From Opitutaceae bacterium (GTDB taxonomy: Bacteria; Verrucomicrobiota; Verrucomicrobiia; Opitutales; Opitutaceae), in NCBI GenBank assembly GCA_005799525.1, contig SYGN01000212.1, positions 1-56,392 of the forward strand: a DNA stretch of 56,392 nt. Reading direction: 5' to 3'. Each line of letters starts with the position of its first letter. Position 1 is the stretch's first letter. Both the position numbers and the translations under genes were made by a program. Shown here in pieces: positions 1-8,855 of the stretch. The notes beneath the pieces are model-generated. The model saw only the letters and a list, made by a program, of their open reading frames with translations. It ran no database searches and was not told the origin of the DNA.

Positions 1-531
1 GGCGGCACCACCGAGATCGCCGTCATTTCGCTCAACGGTATCGTATTTTCGAAATCGATCCGCGTCGCCGGCGATGAATTGGACAGCGCCATCATCGACT
101 ACATGAAGCGCGCCTATAATCTCCTCATCGGCGAGCGCACCGCCGAGGAAATCAAATGCCGCGTCGGCTCCGCCTACCCGCTCGAGGAAGAACTCACCAT
201 GGAAGTGAAAGGTCGCGACTCCGTGGCCGGCCTGCCCAAGACCATTCACATTACCTCACAAGAAATTCGCGAAGCCCTCGCCGACACCATCTCGAACATC
301 GTCGACGCCGTGCGCGTAACCCTCGAGCGCTGCCCGCCCGAACTCTCCGCCGACCTCGTAGACCGTGGCTTTGTCATGGCCGGCGGCGGTGCCCTCATCC
401 GCGGCATCGACAAACTCCTGAGCGAGAAGACCGGCCTCCCGGTGACGGTGAGCGAAGACCCGCTCTCCGCCGTCGCCAACGGCACCGGCGCGGTCCTCAA
501 CGACCTGTCGTGGCTAATGCAGAACGCGTGA
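1..531 (+). CDS. mreB: Rod shape-determining protein MreB, C-terminal part
   Basis: The reading frame is open from base 1, so the start lies outside the window; 176 residues remain. MreB is the bacterial actin homologue that forms membrane-associated filaments and guides the elongation machinery. The visible part starts at the [15 protein letters not shown] stretch, which belongs to the second phosphate-binding loop, and continues through [15 protein letters not shown], the [10 protein letters not shown] helix and the [18 protein letters not shown] adenosine-binding motif, all typical of MreB. The C-terminus is complete. mreC, mreD and mrdA follow on the same strand, the usual order of the elongasome cluster. 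Confidence 0.96.
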   Translation, partial: GGTTEIAVISLNGIVFSKSIRVAGDELDSAIIDYMKRAYNLLIGERTAEEIKCRVGSAYPLEEELTMEVKGRDSVAGLPKTIHITSQEIREALADTISNIVDAVRVTLERCPPELSADLVDRGFVMAGGGALIRGIDKLLSEKTGLPVTVSEDPLSAVANGTGAVLNDLSWLMQNA

Positions 532-555
532 GTCTGGCGATTTAGCGCGGTGCTT

Positions 556-575
556 CAGCCCGTGCTGGGTTTTTT
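556..575 (+). terminator. Weak hairpin with T-run after mreB
   Basis: A short stem (CAGC/GCTG around a 4-base loop) is followed by GG and six T residues, 25 bases after the mreB stop. The stem is too short for a confident terminator. It could attenuate mreB-to-mreC read-through. Confidence 0.25.
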
Positions 576-597
576 ACGCTCCGGGCCGCCGGAAACA

Positions 598-627
598 TTT
601 TCCGTGTCTTCCCCGTGTTCCGTGGGC
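598..627. repeat. Degenerate CCGTG(T)TC tandem motif
   Basis: Between mreB and mreC there are three spaced copies of a TCCGTG / CCCGTG / TCCGTG unit. A similar phrase occurs at 27651-27685, before another gene. It looks like one class of short dispersed intergenic repeat in this genome. Function unknown. Confidence 0.4.
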
Positions 628-645
628 AAATAGAACGCTCCGCTT

Positions 646-1476
646 GTGCCCTTCCGTCGCTTCGCCACCCACCACCCGTTTGCCACGCTCGGCTTCGTCG
701 TCGTCGCGTGGCTCTTCGTGCCGGTCGGCCTGAAGTCATTTACCCGCGCGAGTTTTTTTGAACTCACCGCACCGGTCACCGTCGCCGCCGACTACGCGCG
801 CGGTCTCCAAGAATACTGGTCGCTCCGCCTCCACTCGAACCACGAACTCATCGTCGCCGGTCGCGACCTCGCGCGCATCAACGCCTCCTACGAATTCGCC
901 GTCCAACAAAACGCCGAACTCCAAGCCGGCCTTGAGCGTCTCGAATCACTCCTCCGGCTGCCCACCTACAATAACTACCGACTCGAGCACGCCCGCGTCG
1001 CCCGCCGCGATTTTTCCGGTTGGTGGCAACGCATCGTCCTGCGCAAAGGGAAAAACTTCGGCCTCACCTCCGGCTCGCCTGTCGTGTTCAGCGGCGGAGT
1101 CGTCGGTCGCGTGACGGAGGTCTATGCCACGACCGCCGTAGTCGAACTCATCAGCAGCCCCAACGTCCGCCTCGCCGGCATCGTCGAGGGCGCAAATCAC
1201 GTAATGAGTTATCAGGGCGGGATCAACCCCACCTTCGGCCCACCGATGGGTATCGTGGAGCTCGTGCCACTGGACACCTTCGCCAGTGCCTCCTCGCCAA
1301 AACGCCTGGTCACGTCCGGCTTCGGTGGCGTCTTTCCGCCCGGGCTCACGATCGGATCTGTAACCAAAGTCGAACTGAGCACCGACGGCCTCTTCAAGAC
1401 CGGCGAAGTGAAACTCGATGAACGCCTCGGTTCTCTCACCGAGGTCACCGTGCTGGTGCCGCTGACTCCGGAGTAG
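646..1476 (+). CDS. mreC: Rod shape-determining protein MreC
   Basis: MreC is a bitopic membrane protein whose periplasmic part links MreB/MreD to the peptidoglycan synthases. The 276-residue protein has one N-terminal transmembrane segment (about residues 12-29), a coiled-coil stretch (about 55-95), and then the two beta-barrel domains with the family pattern SPVVFSGGVVGRVTEVY and VVELISSPNVRLAGIVEG. The start is GTG, and the preceding leader is C/T-rich without a Shine-Dalgarno motif. It sits 114 bases after mreB and before mreD. Family and context agree. Confidence 0.95.
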   Translation: MPFRRFATHHPFATLGFVVVAWLFVPVGLKSFTRASFFELTAPVTVAADYARGLQEYWSLRLHSNHELIVAGRDLARINASYEFAVQQNAELQAGLERLESLLRLPTYNNYRLEHARVARRDFSGWWQRIVLRKGKNFGLTSGSPVVFSGGVVGRVTEVYATTAVVELISSPNVRLAGIVEGANHVMSYQGGINPTFGPPMGIVELVPLDTFASASSPKRLVTSGFGGVFPPGLTIGSVTKVELSTDGLFKTGEVKLDERLGSLTEVTVLVPLTPE

Positions 1477-1481
1477 CAACG

Positions 1482-1510
1482 ACGTTGAACGTTGAAGACT
1501 GAGAGTTGAG
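1482..1510. repeat. AACGTTGA-type degenerate repeat
   Basis: Just after the mreC stop the sequence reads ACGTTGAACGTTGAAG, followed by GAGAGTTGAG, a decaying tandem of an ACGTTGA unit. A longer, more diverged patch of AACGTT/AACGC words lies at 7719-7818. This appears to be a dispersed intergenic repeat family. Confidence 0.45.
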
Positions 1511-1587
1511 AAAAGACCCACGCTCTCTTCGCCTTCTCTCCTTCTCGCGACGTCCGACTCGCAGCCCTCCGCTCCCCACTTCACCCC

Positions 1588-2097
1588 GTGCGCCTCTCCC
1601 TCGTCACCGCCCTCACGCTACTGCTCCTCTGGACGCTCGTCGCGCAGGTGAATCACGCGCTCGCCGAACTGCGCGTGTATCTTTTTGTCGGTAGCCTTTT
1701 CGTCATCTTCGCCGCGCTGAAGCTTCCGTTGCGTTCAGGCCTCGGTGCCTCTCTCCTCAGTGGTCTCCTCTGCGATGCCAATTCACCGGTAGATTTCGGC
1801 ACGCATACGCTGCTCTTCGCCGCCGCCCACACCGTAGTCTTCCACCTTCGTGATCGGCTGCCTCGTGACGACACCATCGCGCGCCTGATCGTCGCGCTCC
1901 TTACCAATCTCGCCCTCTTCCTCGTGTTTTCCTTTATCCAAATCGCCCGCTCACCGGCCCCTGCCGCCGCTTGGCCACGTCTGATCGCCGATCTCGTCTG
2001 CTCGCAAATTTTCCTCGCGTTGATCGCCCCGTGGGTTTTCGCCCTACAACACCGCGCGCTCGTGCTCACCGGCACCACCCGGGAACTCACCCCCTAG
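1588..2097 (+). CDS. mreD: Rod shape-determining protein MreD
   Basis: MreD is a small integral membrane subunit of the elongasome. The protein is 169 residues and almost entirely hydrophobic, with about five predicted membrane segments (for example TALTLLLLWTLVAQV, VYLFVGSLFVIFAAL and LLTNLALFLVFSFI), which fits the family size. The start is GTG. Sequence conservation of MreD is low, so the call leans on topology, length and its place between mreC and mrdA. mrdA begins 4 bases after its stop, so the two are probably co-transcribed. Confidence 0.88.
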   Translation: MRLSLVTALTLLLLWTLVAQVNHALAELRVYLFVGSLFVIFAALKLPLRSGLGASLLSGLLCDANSPVDFGTHTLLFAAAHTVVFHLRDRLPRDDTIARLIVALLTNLALFLVFSFIQIARSPAPAAAWPRLIADLVCSQIFLALIAPWVFALQHRALVLTGTTRELTP

Positions 2098-2101
2098 CCC
2101 G

Positions 2102-4087
2102 ATGCCCCCGTCCGAGTCCAATCCCTTAGAGCACTCCGGCAGTCTCCTTGAGTCCCACAAGGCTTACGACCCGCGGGTCATTTTCTTCTATTTCGCCCTC
2201 GCCATCCTGCTCTTGATTCTCGCGGGCGGCCTCGCCTATCAACAGCTGTTCAAAACTGAAACCTACCACGAGCGCGAGCGCGTGCAGAGTCAGCGCCGCG
2301 TCCTCGTGCCCGGCCCGCGCGGGAACATCTATGCGCGGGACGGCACCACGATCCTCGTCGGCAACCGTCCGCGTTTTTCTGTCGCGCTCTATCTCGATGA
2401 ACTCAAGTCCGAGTTCCTGCGCGAGGCGCGGATCATCAAGAAAAACTACGGCAAGTCCGATATGCCCGAGGCCGCCCTACGCGAAATGCCTTTTTCTCGC
2501 ATGAGCCGCGTCAGCGTCGTGCAACGCTACCTCGACGAGGTGAACAAAATCATCGGCCGTTCCGAAAAAGTGGACGCCGCCTCCCTCGCGCGCCACTTCG
2601 GCGACCAACTGCTCCTGCCTTACAAGCTCATCGACGATCTCACCGGACCGGAATATGCCCGCCTGATCGAGGGCCTCCCCGTGCGCTCGCCGCTGCAAGT
2701 TTATACCTCCAGTACTCGGTTCTACCCCTTCGGCTCCAGCGCCGCCCACGCCCTCGGCTTTGTCCGGGTAAACGAAGAACTCAACGTCGAGGACTTCCCC
2801 GGCGAAGATCTCGCCACCTTCAAAATGAAGGGCACCATCGGTAAAGACGGCTTGGAAAAAACCTTCGACAGCCAACTCCAAGGTGAGGCCGGCGGCACGA
2901 TTTTTCGCGTCGATCCAGCCGGCTACAAGGTCAACCCACCGCTCGAGAAACGACTGCCCCTCCAAGGAAAAAACTTGGTCAGCTCCCTCGACATCAATCT
3001 CCAACTCGCGGCCGAGCAAACCATCGGCGATCAGGTCGGCGCCGCCGTCGCCATCGATGTTGCCACCGGCGAAGTGCTCACCCTCGTCAGCAAGCCCGAC
3101 TATAACCTCACCGATTTCTCGCCCCGCGTCAGCCACGCCACCTACACCGCGATTCAGGCCCAAGGCGGCGAGTTCAACCGCGCCCTCAGCGGTCTCTACC
3201 CACCGGGCTCGACCTACAAAATTCTCACCTCCATCGCCGCCCTGCGTCGCGGCGCGATCACCCCCGACGCGTCGATTATTGACTGCGACGGTTTTCTTCA
3301 AAAATTCAATCGCCGCTTCGTCTGTTACAATGGCCTCGGCCATCACCACGACGTGCTCCTCCGCCAAGCCATCGCGGAGAGTTGCGACCTCTACTTCAAT
3401 GAAGCGGGCTGGCTGACCAAACCCGAAGGCCTTGCCGAAGAGGCGCGGCGTTTCCACTTCGACCGCCGCACCGGCATCGAACTCCCCGGCGAGACCCGCG
3501 GCATGCTCGTGCCCGACAACGCATGGAAAGAGCGCACGAAAAACGAAAAATGGTTCCCCGGCGACACCGCCAACATGTCTATGGGACAGGGCTTCGTCCT
3601 CGTCACTCCCCTCCAGATGGCCTGCTTCACCGCCTCGGTCGCGCGCGGCGAAGTCTTCACCCAACCGACTTTGATCCATCAGCCCAACCGACCGCGCCAA
3701 AAAACTGAATCCATCGGCCTCAGCCGCGAACAACGCGCCGCCCTCATCGAGGGCATGGAGGCCTGCACCCTTCCGCCGAAGGGCACCGCTCGCAATATTA
3801 CGACCATTGAGATCCAGCGAGTCCCCGGCGTGCGCATCGCCGGAAAAACCGGCACCGCGCAAGTCAGCACCAAAGCCGGCATGATTAACATTGCATGGTT
3901 CATCTGCTTTGCTCCCGTGGAAAACCCCGAAATCGCCATCGCCGTCGCCCTCGAAGGCGATACTCCCGGGGAAGAATTTGGAGGCGGCCGCAACGCCGGT
4001 CCAGTCGCCAGTGCGATTCTCAAAAAATATTTCGAAAAGAAGAATGGCGCCGCCGCCTCCCCGTTCCAGCCCGCCAAGGGAAAGTAG
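2102..4087 (+). CDS. mrdA: Penicillin-binding protein 2, peptidoglycan transpeptidase
   Basis: PBP2 is the class B transpeptidase that cross-links peptidoglycan during elongation and is the main target of mecillinam-type beta-lactams. The 661-residue protein has one N-terminal membrane anchor (about residues 27-46), a pedestal domain with the VPGPRGNIYARDG motif, and the transpeptidase domain with SxxK (PPGSTYK), an SxN variant (ESCD) and KTG (AGKTGTA). Length is normal. The next gene downstream is not rodA, which usually follows mrdA; a convergent transglutaminase gene lies there instead, so rodA must be elsewhere. Confidence 0.96.
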   Translation: MPPSESNPLEHSGSLLESHKAYDPRVIFFYFALAILLLILAGGLAYQQLFKTETYHERERVQSQRRVLVPGPRGNIYARDGTTILVGNRPRFSVALYLDELKSEFLREARIIKKNYGKSDMPEAALREMPFSRMSRVSVVQRYLDEVNKIIGRSEKVDAASLARHFGDQLLLPYKLIDDLTGPEYARLIEGLPVRSPLQVYTSSTRFYPFGSSAAHALGFVRVNEELNVEDFPGEDLATFKMKGTIGKDGLEKTFDSQLQGEAGGTIFRVDPAGYKVNPPLEKRLPLQGKNLVSSLDINLQLAAEQTIGDQVGAAVAIDVATGEVLTLVSKPDYNLTDFSPRVSHATYTAIQAQGGEFNRALSGLYPPGSTYKILTSIAALRRGAITPDASIIDCDGFLQKFNRRFVCYNGLGHHHDVLLRQAIAESCDLYFNEAGWLTKPEGLAEEARRFHFDRRTGIELPGETRGMLVPDNAWKERTKNEKWFPGDTANMSMGQGFVLVTPLQMACFTASVARGEVFTQPTLIHQPNRPRQKTESIGLSREQRAALIEGMEACTLPPKGTARNITTIEIQRVPGVRIAGKTGTAQVSTKAGMINIAWFICFAPVENPEIAIAVALEGDTPGEEFGGGRNAGPVASAILKKYFEKKNGAAASPFQPAKGK

Positions 4088-4136
4088 ACCACACCCTGTT
4101 AACTTCGCGAAGAAAACCCAGCCATTTCTGGAGGGT

Positions 4137-4157
4137 TTGTCACGTAATACGTGACAA
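4137..4157. repeat. Perfect 9-bp palindrome in the mrdA/transglutaminase gap
   Basis: The arms TTGTCACGT and ACGTGACAA are exact reverse complements separated by AAT. The site lies between two convergent genes, 50 bases after the mrdA stop. It has no T-run, so it does not look like a simple intrinsic terminator, although it could act as a bidirectional one. The inner word GTAATACGT recurs near 38935, upstream of the TonB-dependent receptor. Confidence 0.6.
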
Positions 4158-4198
4158 GTAATTTCGGGCGCTTCTTGAGCAGAGGTGGCGCTGGAAAA

Positions 4199-6478
4199 TC
4201 AGCCCGCCGCCCGCCGTTGGCGTCGCACCTCGCGCAAGACCCGTCGCGCGCGCCGAAATACTCCCTCCGGTTCCGGCCAAGTCTCCCGCGGTCCGAAACG
4301 CACCCGCTGCAATTCCGCCACCACCTCCCGCAATTCCCTCGATTCGCCGCTCGCCGAGCGATACCCAGCTATTTCGCCGAGCCTTCGTCCAGCCAACAGC
4401 CGCACCGGATCTGATCGTCGCCCCCCGCGCCAGAGCCACCGCCCGCGCACCAATCCTCGCCCCACCGCGATCCACCACCAGGTCATTCCGCATATTAGCA
4501 CCACCGCAGCGAGAGACTTGATGACCCGCACTCCGTCCCACGGAGCCGACAGCCACGCCTTCAGGTCCGCGCCAAGCCGCTCGACCGCCTCGCGCAGCCG
4601 CTTCCCCGAATTTTGCGTCGCCGTCTTCACCGCGCGGAGCGTCTCTACCTGCGAGCGCTGATCGAAGTTTACGATGCGGCGATACCAAAAAACCCGCAGG
4701 CTGTCGAAGCGCGCCGACCAACTCCGGTCCATCCGACGCACCAACGCCGCCTCCCGCTGCGCTTCGCTCGTCTGGTCCGCAACCGCAACGCCGAGGGCAT
4801 CTCCCCGCAACCATGCACCGGTCGACTCATCGAAAATCTCCGCCCACGCATGGGCGTCGGAGTTGCGAATCGTGAAGTTGTTAGAGAAACCGTTCCACGT
4901 GCCGCCCCGAAATCCCGTCACCACCCGAGCCGGAAATCCGGCCGTCCGCGCCAGCAGCACGAACGACCCCGCGAACAACTCGCAATGCCCCGCCTCGTGT
5001 GAGACCAGCCAGCGCACCAGTGGATCCCCCTCGCCCCCAGGCACCCGGGGCGACAGCGAATAGGCGTGGTTCTTCTTCAGCCACTCCTCGGTCCGCCGCG
5101 CAAATTCGTCAGCCGCCAGCCCAGGCCCACCCATCGCAATCTCGGCCACGATTTGCTCCAGCCGGGTCCGTTCCGAATCGCCCACTCCCACCCGATGTTG
5201 CATCACCGCCTTCGGTGCCACCGCCAGATCGCGCTCCTGCCAGCGCCGGGCAAACGCCGGATCGCGCACTATCCCCGACGTATCCAAACCCTCCACGCGG
5301 TAGGCGGTCATCGAGACCGGCTCATTCCGCAGGGCCACCACGTTCAGCTCCGCCGCCAATTGAAAATTCTGCGGCTCACGAAACTGCAACCGTTCAAATT
5401 CGCCCAGCAGCGGCAGGTAGCGACTCACCCCGGACTCGAGATAAAACGTCCAGAAAATCGCCGCGCCCATTCGCGGACGCGCCTCTCCCCGCAAGGCTGT
5501 GTCCGTGCGATCCTTGCCCAGCGCTTCCCTCTTAAGTCCCGCCGAAAACCGAAAAGTCCCGTCGCGATACTCGTCGAGCACCACCATCCGCCAATACGGC
5601 GCCACCGGCACCTGGCTTCGATCCGACACGTCTACGCTCAAGGCCACGCTCGTGTCCTGAATGATCTCCGACACGTCACCGAACTTGATAGAGTCGTTGA
5701 AGCCCGACCGCGCCTTCTTCGAAACGTAACGGTCCAAAAACAGGCTGTTCTCCAGCTGGAAACGAGGAATCGCCAAGAACAACAAAGCCGACACCGCCAA
5801 CACCCCTGCAAACAGCACCGCGCCCAGCGTCACCACGCGCCAATCCGACACTTCGCGCAAACGCCGAAACAGCCGGCCCCAATCCGCGTGCGCCGCCCAA
5901 GTCGGCAAGTCTCCTGCTTTGTGCGGTTGGGGCTTTTGTCCGCCCTCCAGCGACTCGGTCAACGTAATCACGAGCAAAAACCCCAACGCACACCCCGTGT
6001 AGATCAGGATCTGCACCGCAAACAAAAGCGACACCGTCAACACCCCCGCGACCACGATCAAAAAAAGCCCAAGCACGATCACTTGGAGATCGTCGCGGCG
6101 CTGTCGGTAACTGATTCCGCGATACAGCAGGAGCAGCATCCCCAGCCGCACCATCGCCGGCAGCACCTCCGACGTCAGCCAAAGGTCGCCGGCAAACAAA
6201 GCCACGATGACTGGAAAGGCCAAAGTGTGCGCCAGCGCCGGCACGCGGGCCGGCAACCGCGGCCACACGAGCGCCGCCCCAGTCGTCAGCGTCGTTGCCA
6301 CCATCAGCGACCACGCTGCTACGTCCATGTAGAAAACGGTCCAGACCGCCAGCAACGTGAGCACGCCGCCGAGCATCCATTTCACTTGGTGCAACTCCTC
6401 CTGCGTCAGCTGTGCCCGTCTCGTAATGACCGTAGGGCCGGCGCTGGTCGCCGGGCCGCGTTCTCCTCGCGCACTCAT
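4199..6478 (-). CDS. TgpA-like transmembrane transglutaminase (DUF3488 + transglutaminase core)
   Basis: This is a 759-residue membrane protein. The N-terminal third carries about six hydrophobic segments of the DUF3488/TgpA type. A periplasmic transglutaminase-like domain follows, with Cys499 in SHEAGHCELFAGSF and His543 in NSDAHAWAEIFD followed by acidic residues, matching the papain-like triad. A last membrane segment near residues 630-650 precedes a basic cytoplasmic tail. The family is probably a cell-envelope protease or transglutaminase; the substrate is unknown. Its ATG overlaps the DUF58 stop as ATGA, implying translational coupling in the MoxR-DUF58-TgpA module. Confidence 0.93.
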   Translation of the reverse strand: MSARGERGPATSAGPTVITRRAQLTQEELHQVKWMLGGVLTLLAVWTVFYMDVAAWSLMVATTLTTGAALVWPRLPARVPALAHTLAFPVIVALFAGDLWLTSEVLPAMVRLGMLLLLYRGISYRQRRDDLQVIVLGLFLIVVAGVLTVSLLFAVQILIYTGCALGFLLVITLTESLEGGQKPQPHKAGDLPTWAAHADWGRLFRRLREVSDWRVVTLGAVLFAGVLAVSALLFLAIPRFQLENSLFLDRYVSKKARSGFNDSIKFGDVSEIIQDTSVALSVDVSDRSQVPVAPYWRMVVLDEYRDGTFRFSAGLKREALGKDRTDTALRGEARPRMGAAIFWTFYLESGVSRYLPLLGEFERLQFREPQNFQLAAELNVVALRNEPVSMTAYRVEGLDTSGIVRDPAFARRWQERDLAVAPKAVMQHRVGVGDSERTRLEQIVAEIAMGGPGLAADEFARRTEEWLKKNHAYSLSPRVPGGEGDPLVRWLVSHEAGHCELFAGSFVLLARTAGFPARVVTGFRGGTWNGFSNNFTIRNSDAHAWAEIFDESTGAWLRGDALGVAVADQTSEAQREAALVRRMDRSWSARFDSLRVFWYRRIVNFDQRSQVETLRAVKTATQNSGKRLREAVERLGADLKAWLSAPWDGVRVIKSLAAVVLICGMTWWWIAVGRGLVRGRWLWRGGRRSDPVRLLAGRRLGEIAGYRSASGESRELREVVAELQRVRFGPRETWPEPEGVFRRARRVLREVRRQRRAAG

Positions 6479-7773
6479 ATCGACGCTGCCCTTTCCCCGT
6501 CGAGCAGCGCCACCACGCCACGCGTTCCGTCCGGCACAAACGTCATCACATTTCTTCGCCCGCGCAGCTCCCCACGCTCCACCGAGCTCTCCGGAGCCAT
6601 CCCCGTTTGTTCGTCACCCTCCGCGCAACGCACGGTCGCCAACCGGTCCAAGAACGCTTCCACATCGTGCACTCGCCGGACGGATACCGGTGCCTCCCCA
6701 TCAATCGCCACACCGCTCAGCCGACCCGCCCGAAAAAAATCCCCGGCCAACGTCCCACAAAAGCTCACGAGTAGTTCGAACTGCTCCGGGCGCGTCCACA
6801 CGGCCGCATCGGTCCGCAACCAGAGCGAGAATCCCTCCGCGCTCTCCGCCGCAAATTGCCGCACCAGCAACGTCCGCGTCCGCGCGCTCGCCTTCCAGTG
6901 AATTAACCGGTGCGAGTCCCCCACCGCGTAACGCCGCAGGGCGTGCAAATCTCCGCCTGTTCCCGCCCGCGCCATCCGGGGGCCGCCCGCTTGACGACGC
7001 GGTGCCGCGACTGCATGGACCTGATACGCCACCCCCGCCGGCCACACCACCGTCTCCGCGCACAACGCTGTGCCGATTTCCTTTTTCAAAAACCCAAAAG
7101 GGAAAAGCGACGCCACGCACGTGAGCTCCACCCGCAGCAAACCGCGTTTTTCCAGCTTACACCCCCACTCCAACCGCGCCTCGCCCTGGGGCTCAAGGCG
7201 CGTCCGCAAGCCCAGTCGTCCGCGCGTCACGGCCGCCTCCGCCTTCGCCAACATCTCGCGCACGTTTATGCCCCGCCCTGTGACCGTCGACTCAGCCCGC
7301 TGCCGCACGCCCACCTCGACCGCGCGTGCCGCCAGCTCGAAACACAGCCCATACGTCGGCAAAAACGCCTTTCGGTTTCTCAATTCCAACGCCACCACCG
7401 CTCCGTGCCCCACGCGCAACGGCGCCGCCAACCGCAGCCTCCACGACACCCCCCGCAGATTCGACCACGACAAGACTCCGCTCAACATCAAACACGCCAA
7501 CAGCAACGAGAGCGTGATAAACAAAATATTGTTCGATGAATTATACGCCGCCGTGCCGATGCCCATGGACAGCCCAATGAGGAGCACACCCGGCAGCGTC
7601 GGCACGATACGATGCCCCCGCTGCGGGTGGACGAGTGCCCACAACAGCGCACTCCATGTAAATTTCCTCCACGTTCCACCCCCCACGCCCGGCCCAGCCC
7701 ACTCTGCGCCGTCGCGCAGAACGTTTAACGCGGAACGTTCCACGCCCAACGCTGAAGTGCCGACTGCATCCAT
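6475..7773 (-). CDS. DUF58 domain protein
   Basis: 432 residues. Two adjacent membrane segments lie near the N-terminus (PTLPGVLLIGLSMGIG and ILFITLSLLLACLMLSGV), followed by a soluble region with the DUF58 signature RRYAVGDSHRLIHWKASAR. DUF58 proteins are usually encoded beside MoxR ATPases and are thought to act with them as a chaperone-like system. The first ~35 residues (to about GGGTWRKF) come from a patch of AACGTT-type repeat DNA and look unlike the family, so the real start may be downstream. Candidates are a GTG near residue 30 or a TTG before TWSALLW. Confidence 0.9.
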   Translation of the reverse strand: MDAVGTSALGVERSALNVLRDGAEWAGPGVGGGTWRKFTWSALLWALVHPQRGHRIVPTLPGVLLIGLSMGIGTAAYNSSNNILFITLSLLLACLMLSGVLSWSNLRGVSWRLRLAAPLRVGHGAVVALELRNRKAFLPTYGLCFELAARAVEVGVRQRAESTVTGRGINVREMLAKAEAAVTRGRLGLRTRLEPQGEARLEWGCKLEKRGLLRVELTCVASLFPFGFLKKEIGTALCAETVVWPAGVAYQVHAVAAPRRQAGGPRMARAGTGGDLHALRRYAVGDSHRLIHWKASARTRTLLVRQFAAESAEGFSLWLRTDAAVWTRPEQFELLVSFCGTLAGDFFRAGRLSGVAIDGEAPVSVRRVHDVEAFLDRLATVRCAEGDEQTGMAPESSVERGELRGRRNVMTFVPDGTRGVVALLDGERAASI

Positions 7774-7818
7774 GGGGCGTTAAACGTTAAAAATTAAGCG
7801 TTGCGCGTTCAACGTGGA
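7719..7818. repeat. Degenerate AACGTT/AACGC repeat patch between moxR and the DUF58 gene
   Basis: This stretch is rich in related words (GAACGTTTAACGC, GGAACGTTCC, CCAACGCTGAA, GCGTTAAACGTTAA, GCGCGTTCAACGTGG), some of them palindromic. It spans the moxR/DUF58 gap and the annotated 5' end of the DUF58 gene. It resembles the shorter patch after mreC (1482-1510). Confidence 0.5.
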
Positions 7819-7833
7819 GCTCTGCCCGTCCGT

Positions 7834-8805
7834 TCACGCCGGCGTGGGAATCGCCGCCACGATCCGCTTCAACACCGCGCCCACCGCGCGCCGCTCTTCG
7901 AGTGCATCACTGGTCTGCCGCGCGAGAACGAGCCGATGGGCCAGCACCGCCGTCACGAGCTCCGCGACATCGTCGGGCAACACAAAGTCGCGCCCGTTCA
8001 CCAACGCCCGCGCCTGTGCCGCCGTGCGCAGCGCCAGCCCGCCGCGCACACTCACGCCGGCCCGAAATTCCGACTCCGTGCGCGTCGCCGTCACAATCTT
8101 CAGGACGTAATCGAGCACGCTCTCCTCGACGAACACCCCGTGCGCCAACGCTTGGAGCTTCACGACTTCACTCCGCGTCACCACCGGATTGAGCGCGATC
8201 GCATCATAACCGCCGCGCTGCGTTCTCAAAATCTCCAGCTCATCCACCGCCTGCGGATAGCCCATGTGCAGCCGCATGAGAAACCGGTCCATTTGGCTTT
8301 CCGGCAACGGAAACGTCCCTTCGTAATCCACGGGATTTTGCGTCGCGAACACCATAAACGGTGAACCCACCGCGTGCGCCTCGCCATCGACCGTCACCCT
8401 CGCGCGATCCATCACTTCGAGCAACGCCGACTGCGTTTTCGGCGTCGCGCGGTTGATCTCATCAGCCAGCACGACATTCGCGAACACCGGCCCTTTCTTG
8501 AACACAAACTCCTTGATCGTCTCGTCGTAGATCGCCACCCCGGTCACATCGCTCGGCAGCAAATCACTCGTGAACTGCACACGCGAAAACACACAGTCCA
8601 TCGACCGCGCGAGCGAGTAGGCCAGCGTCGTCTTGCCGACTCCCGGCAGATCCTCGATCAACAAATGCCCGCCGGCCACGAGGCACACGAGCACTTGCTC
8701 GACGACCTCGTCTTTGCCCTTGATCGTCACACGCATGTTGGCGCGCAGCCGCTCCAACCCCTGCGTCGCCTCAGTGATTTTCCCCGCCTGCAAAAAATCG
8801 CTCAT
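7834..8805 (-). CDS. MoxR-family AAA+ ATPase
   Basis: 323 residues from the ATG at 8805. The MoxR-type AAA+ core is clear: Walker [10 protein letters not shown] near residues 53-61, Walker B and following [25 protein letters not shown], and sensor 1 [26 protein letters not shown], then the C-terminal lid. MoxR ATPases are chaperone-like enzymes that work with the DUF58 and transglutaminase proteins encoded just downstream. An upstream in-frame TTG (8859) would add 18 basic residues and overlap the preceding gene. The ATG was preferred because it gives the usual MoxR N-terminus. Confidence 0.93.
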   Translation of the reverse strand: MSDFLQAGKITEATQGLERLRANMRVTIKGKDEVVEQVLVCLVAGGHLLIEDLPGVGKTTLAYSLARSMDCVFSRVQFTSDLLPSDVTGVAIYDETIKEFVFKKGPVFANVVLADEINRATPKTQSALLEVMDRARVTVDGEAHAVGSPFMVFATQNPVDYEGTFPLPESQMDRFLMRLHMGYPQAVDELEILRTQRGGYDAIALNPVVTRSEVVKLQALAHGVFVEESVLDYVLKIVTATRTESEFRAGVSVRGGLALRTAAQARALVNGRDFVLPDDVAELVTAVLAHRLVLARQTSDALEERRAVGAVLKRIVAAIPTPA

Positions 8806-8855
8806 GAGCGCGGAAACTAGTCGCCCGCTCACTCGGCGCAAACGCGTTCTTGCGC

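Noticed and set aside
2477-3862. 461-codon minus-strand frame over mrdA
   Set aside because: Shadow of the mrdA coding frame, with no family motif and biased Gly/Ala/Glu content.
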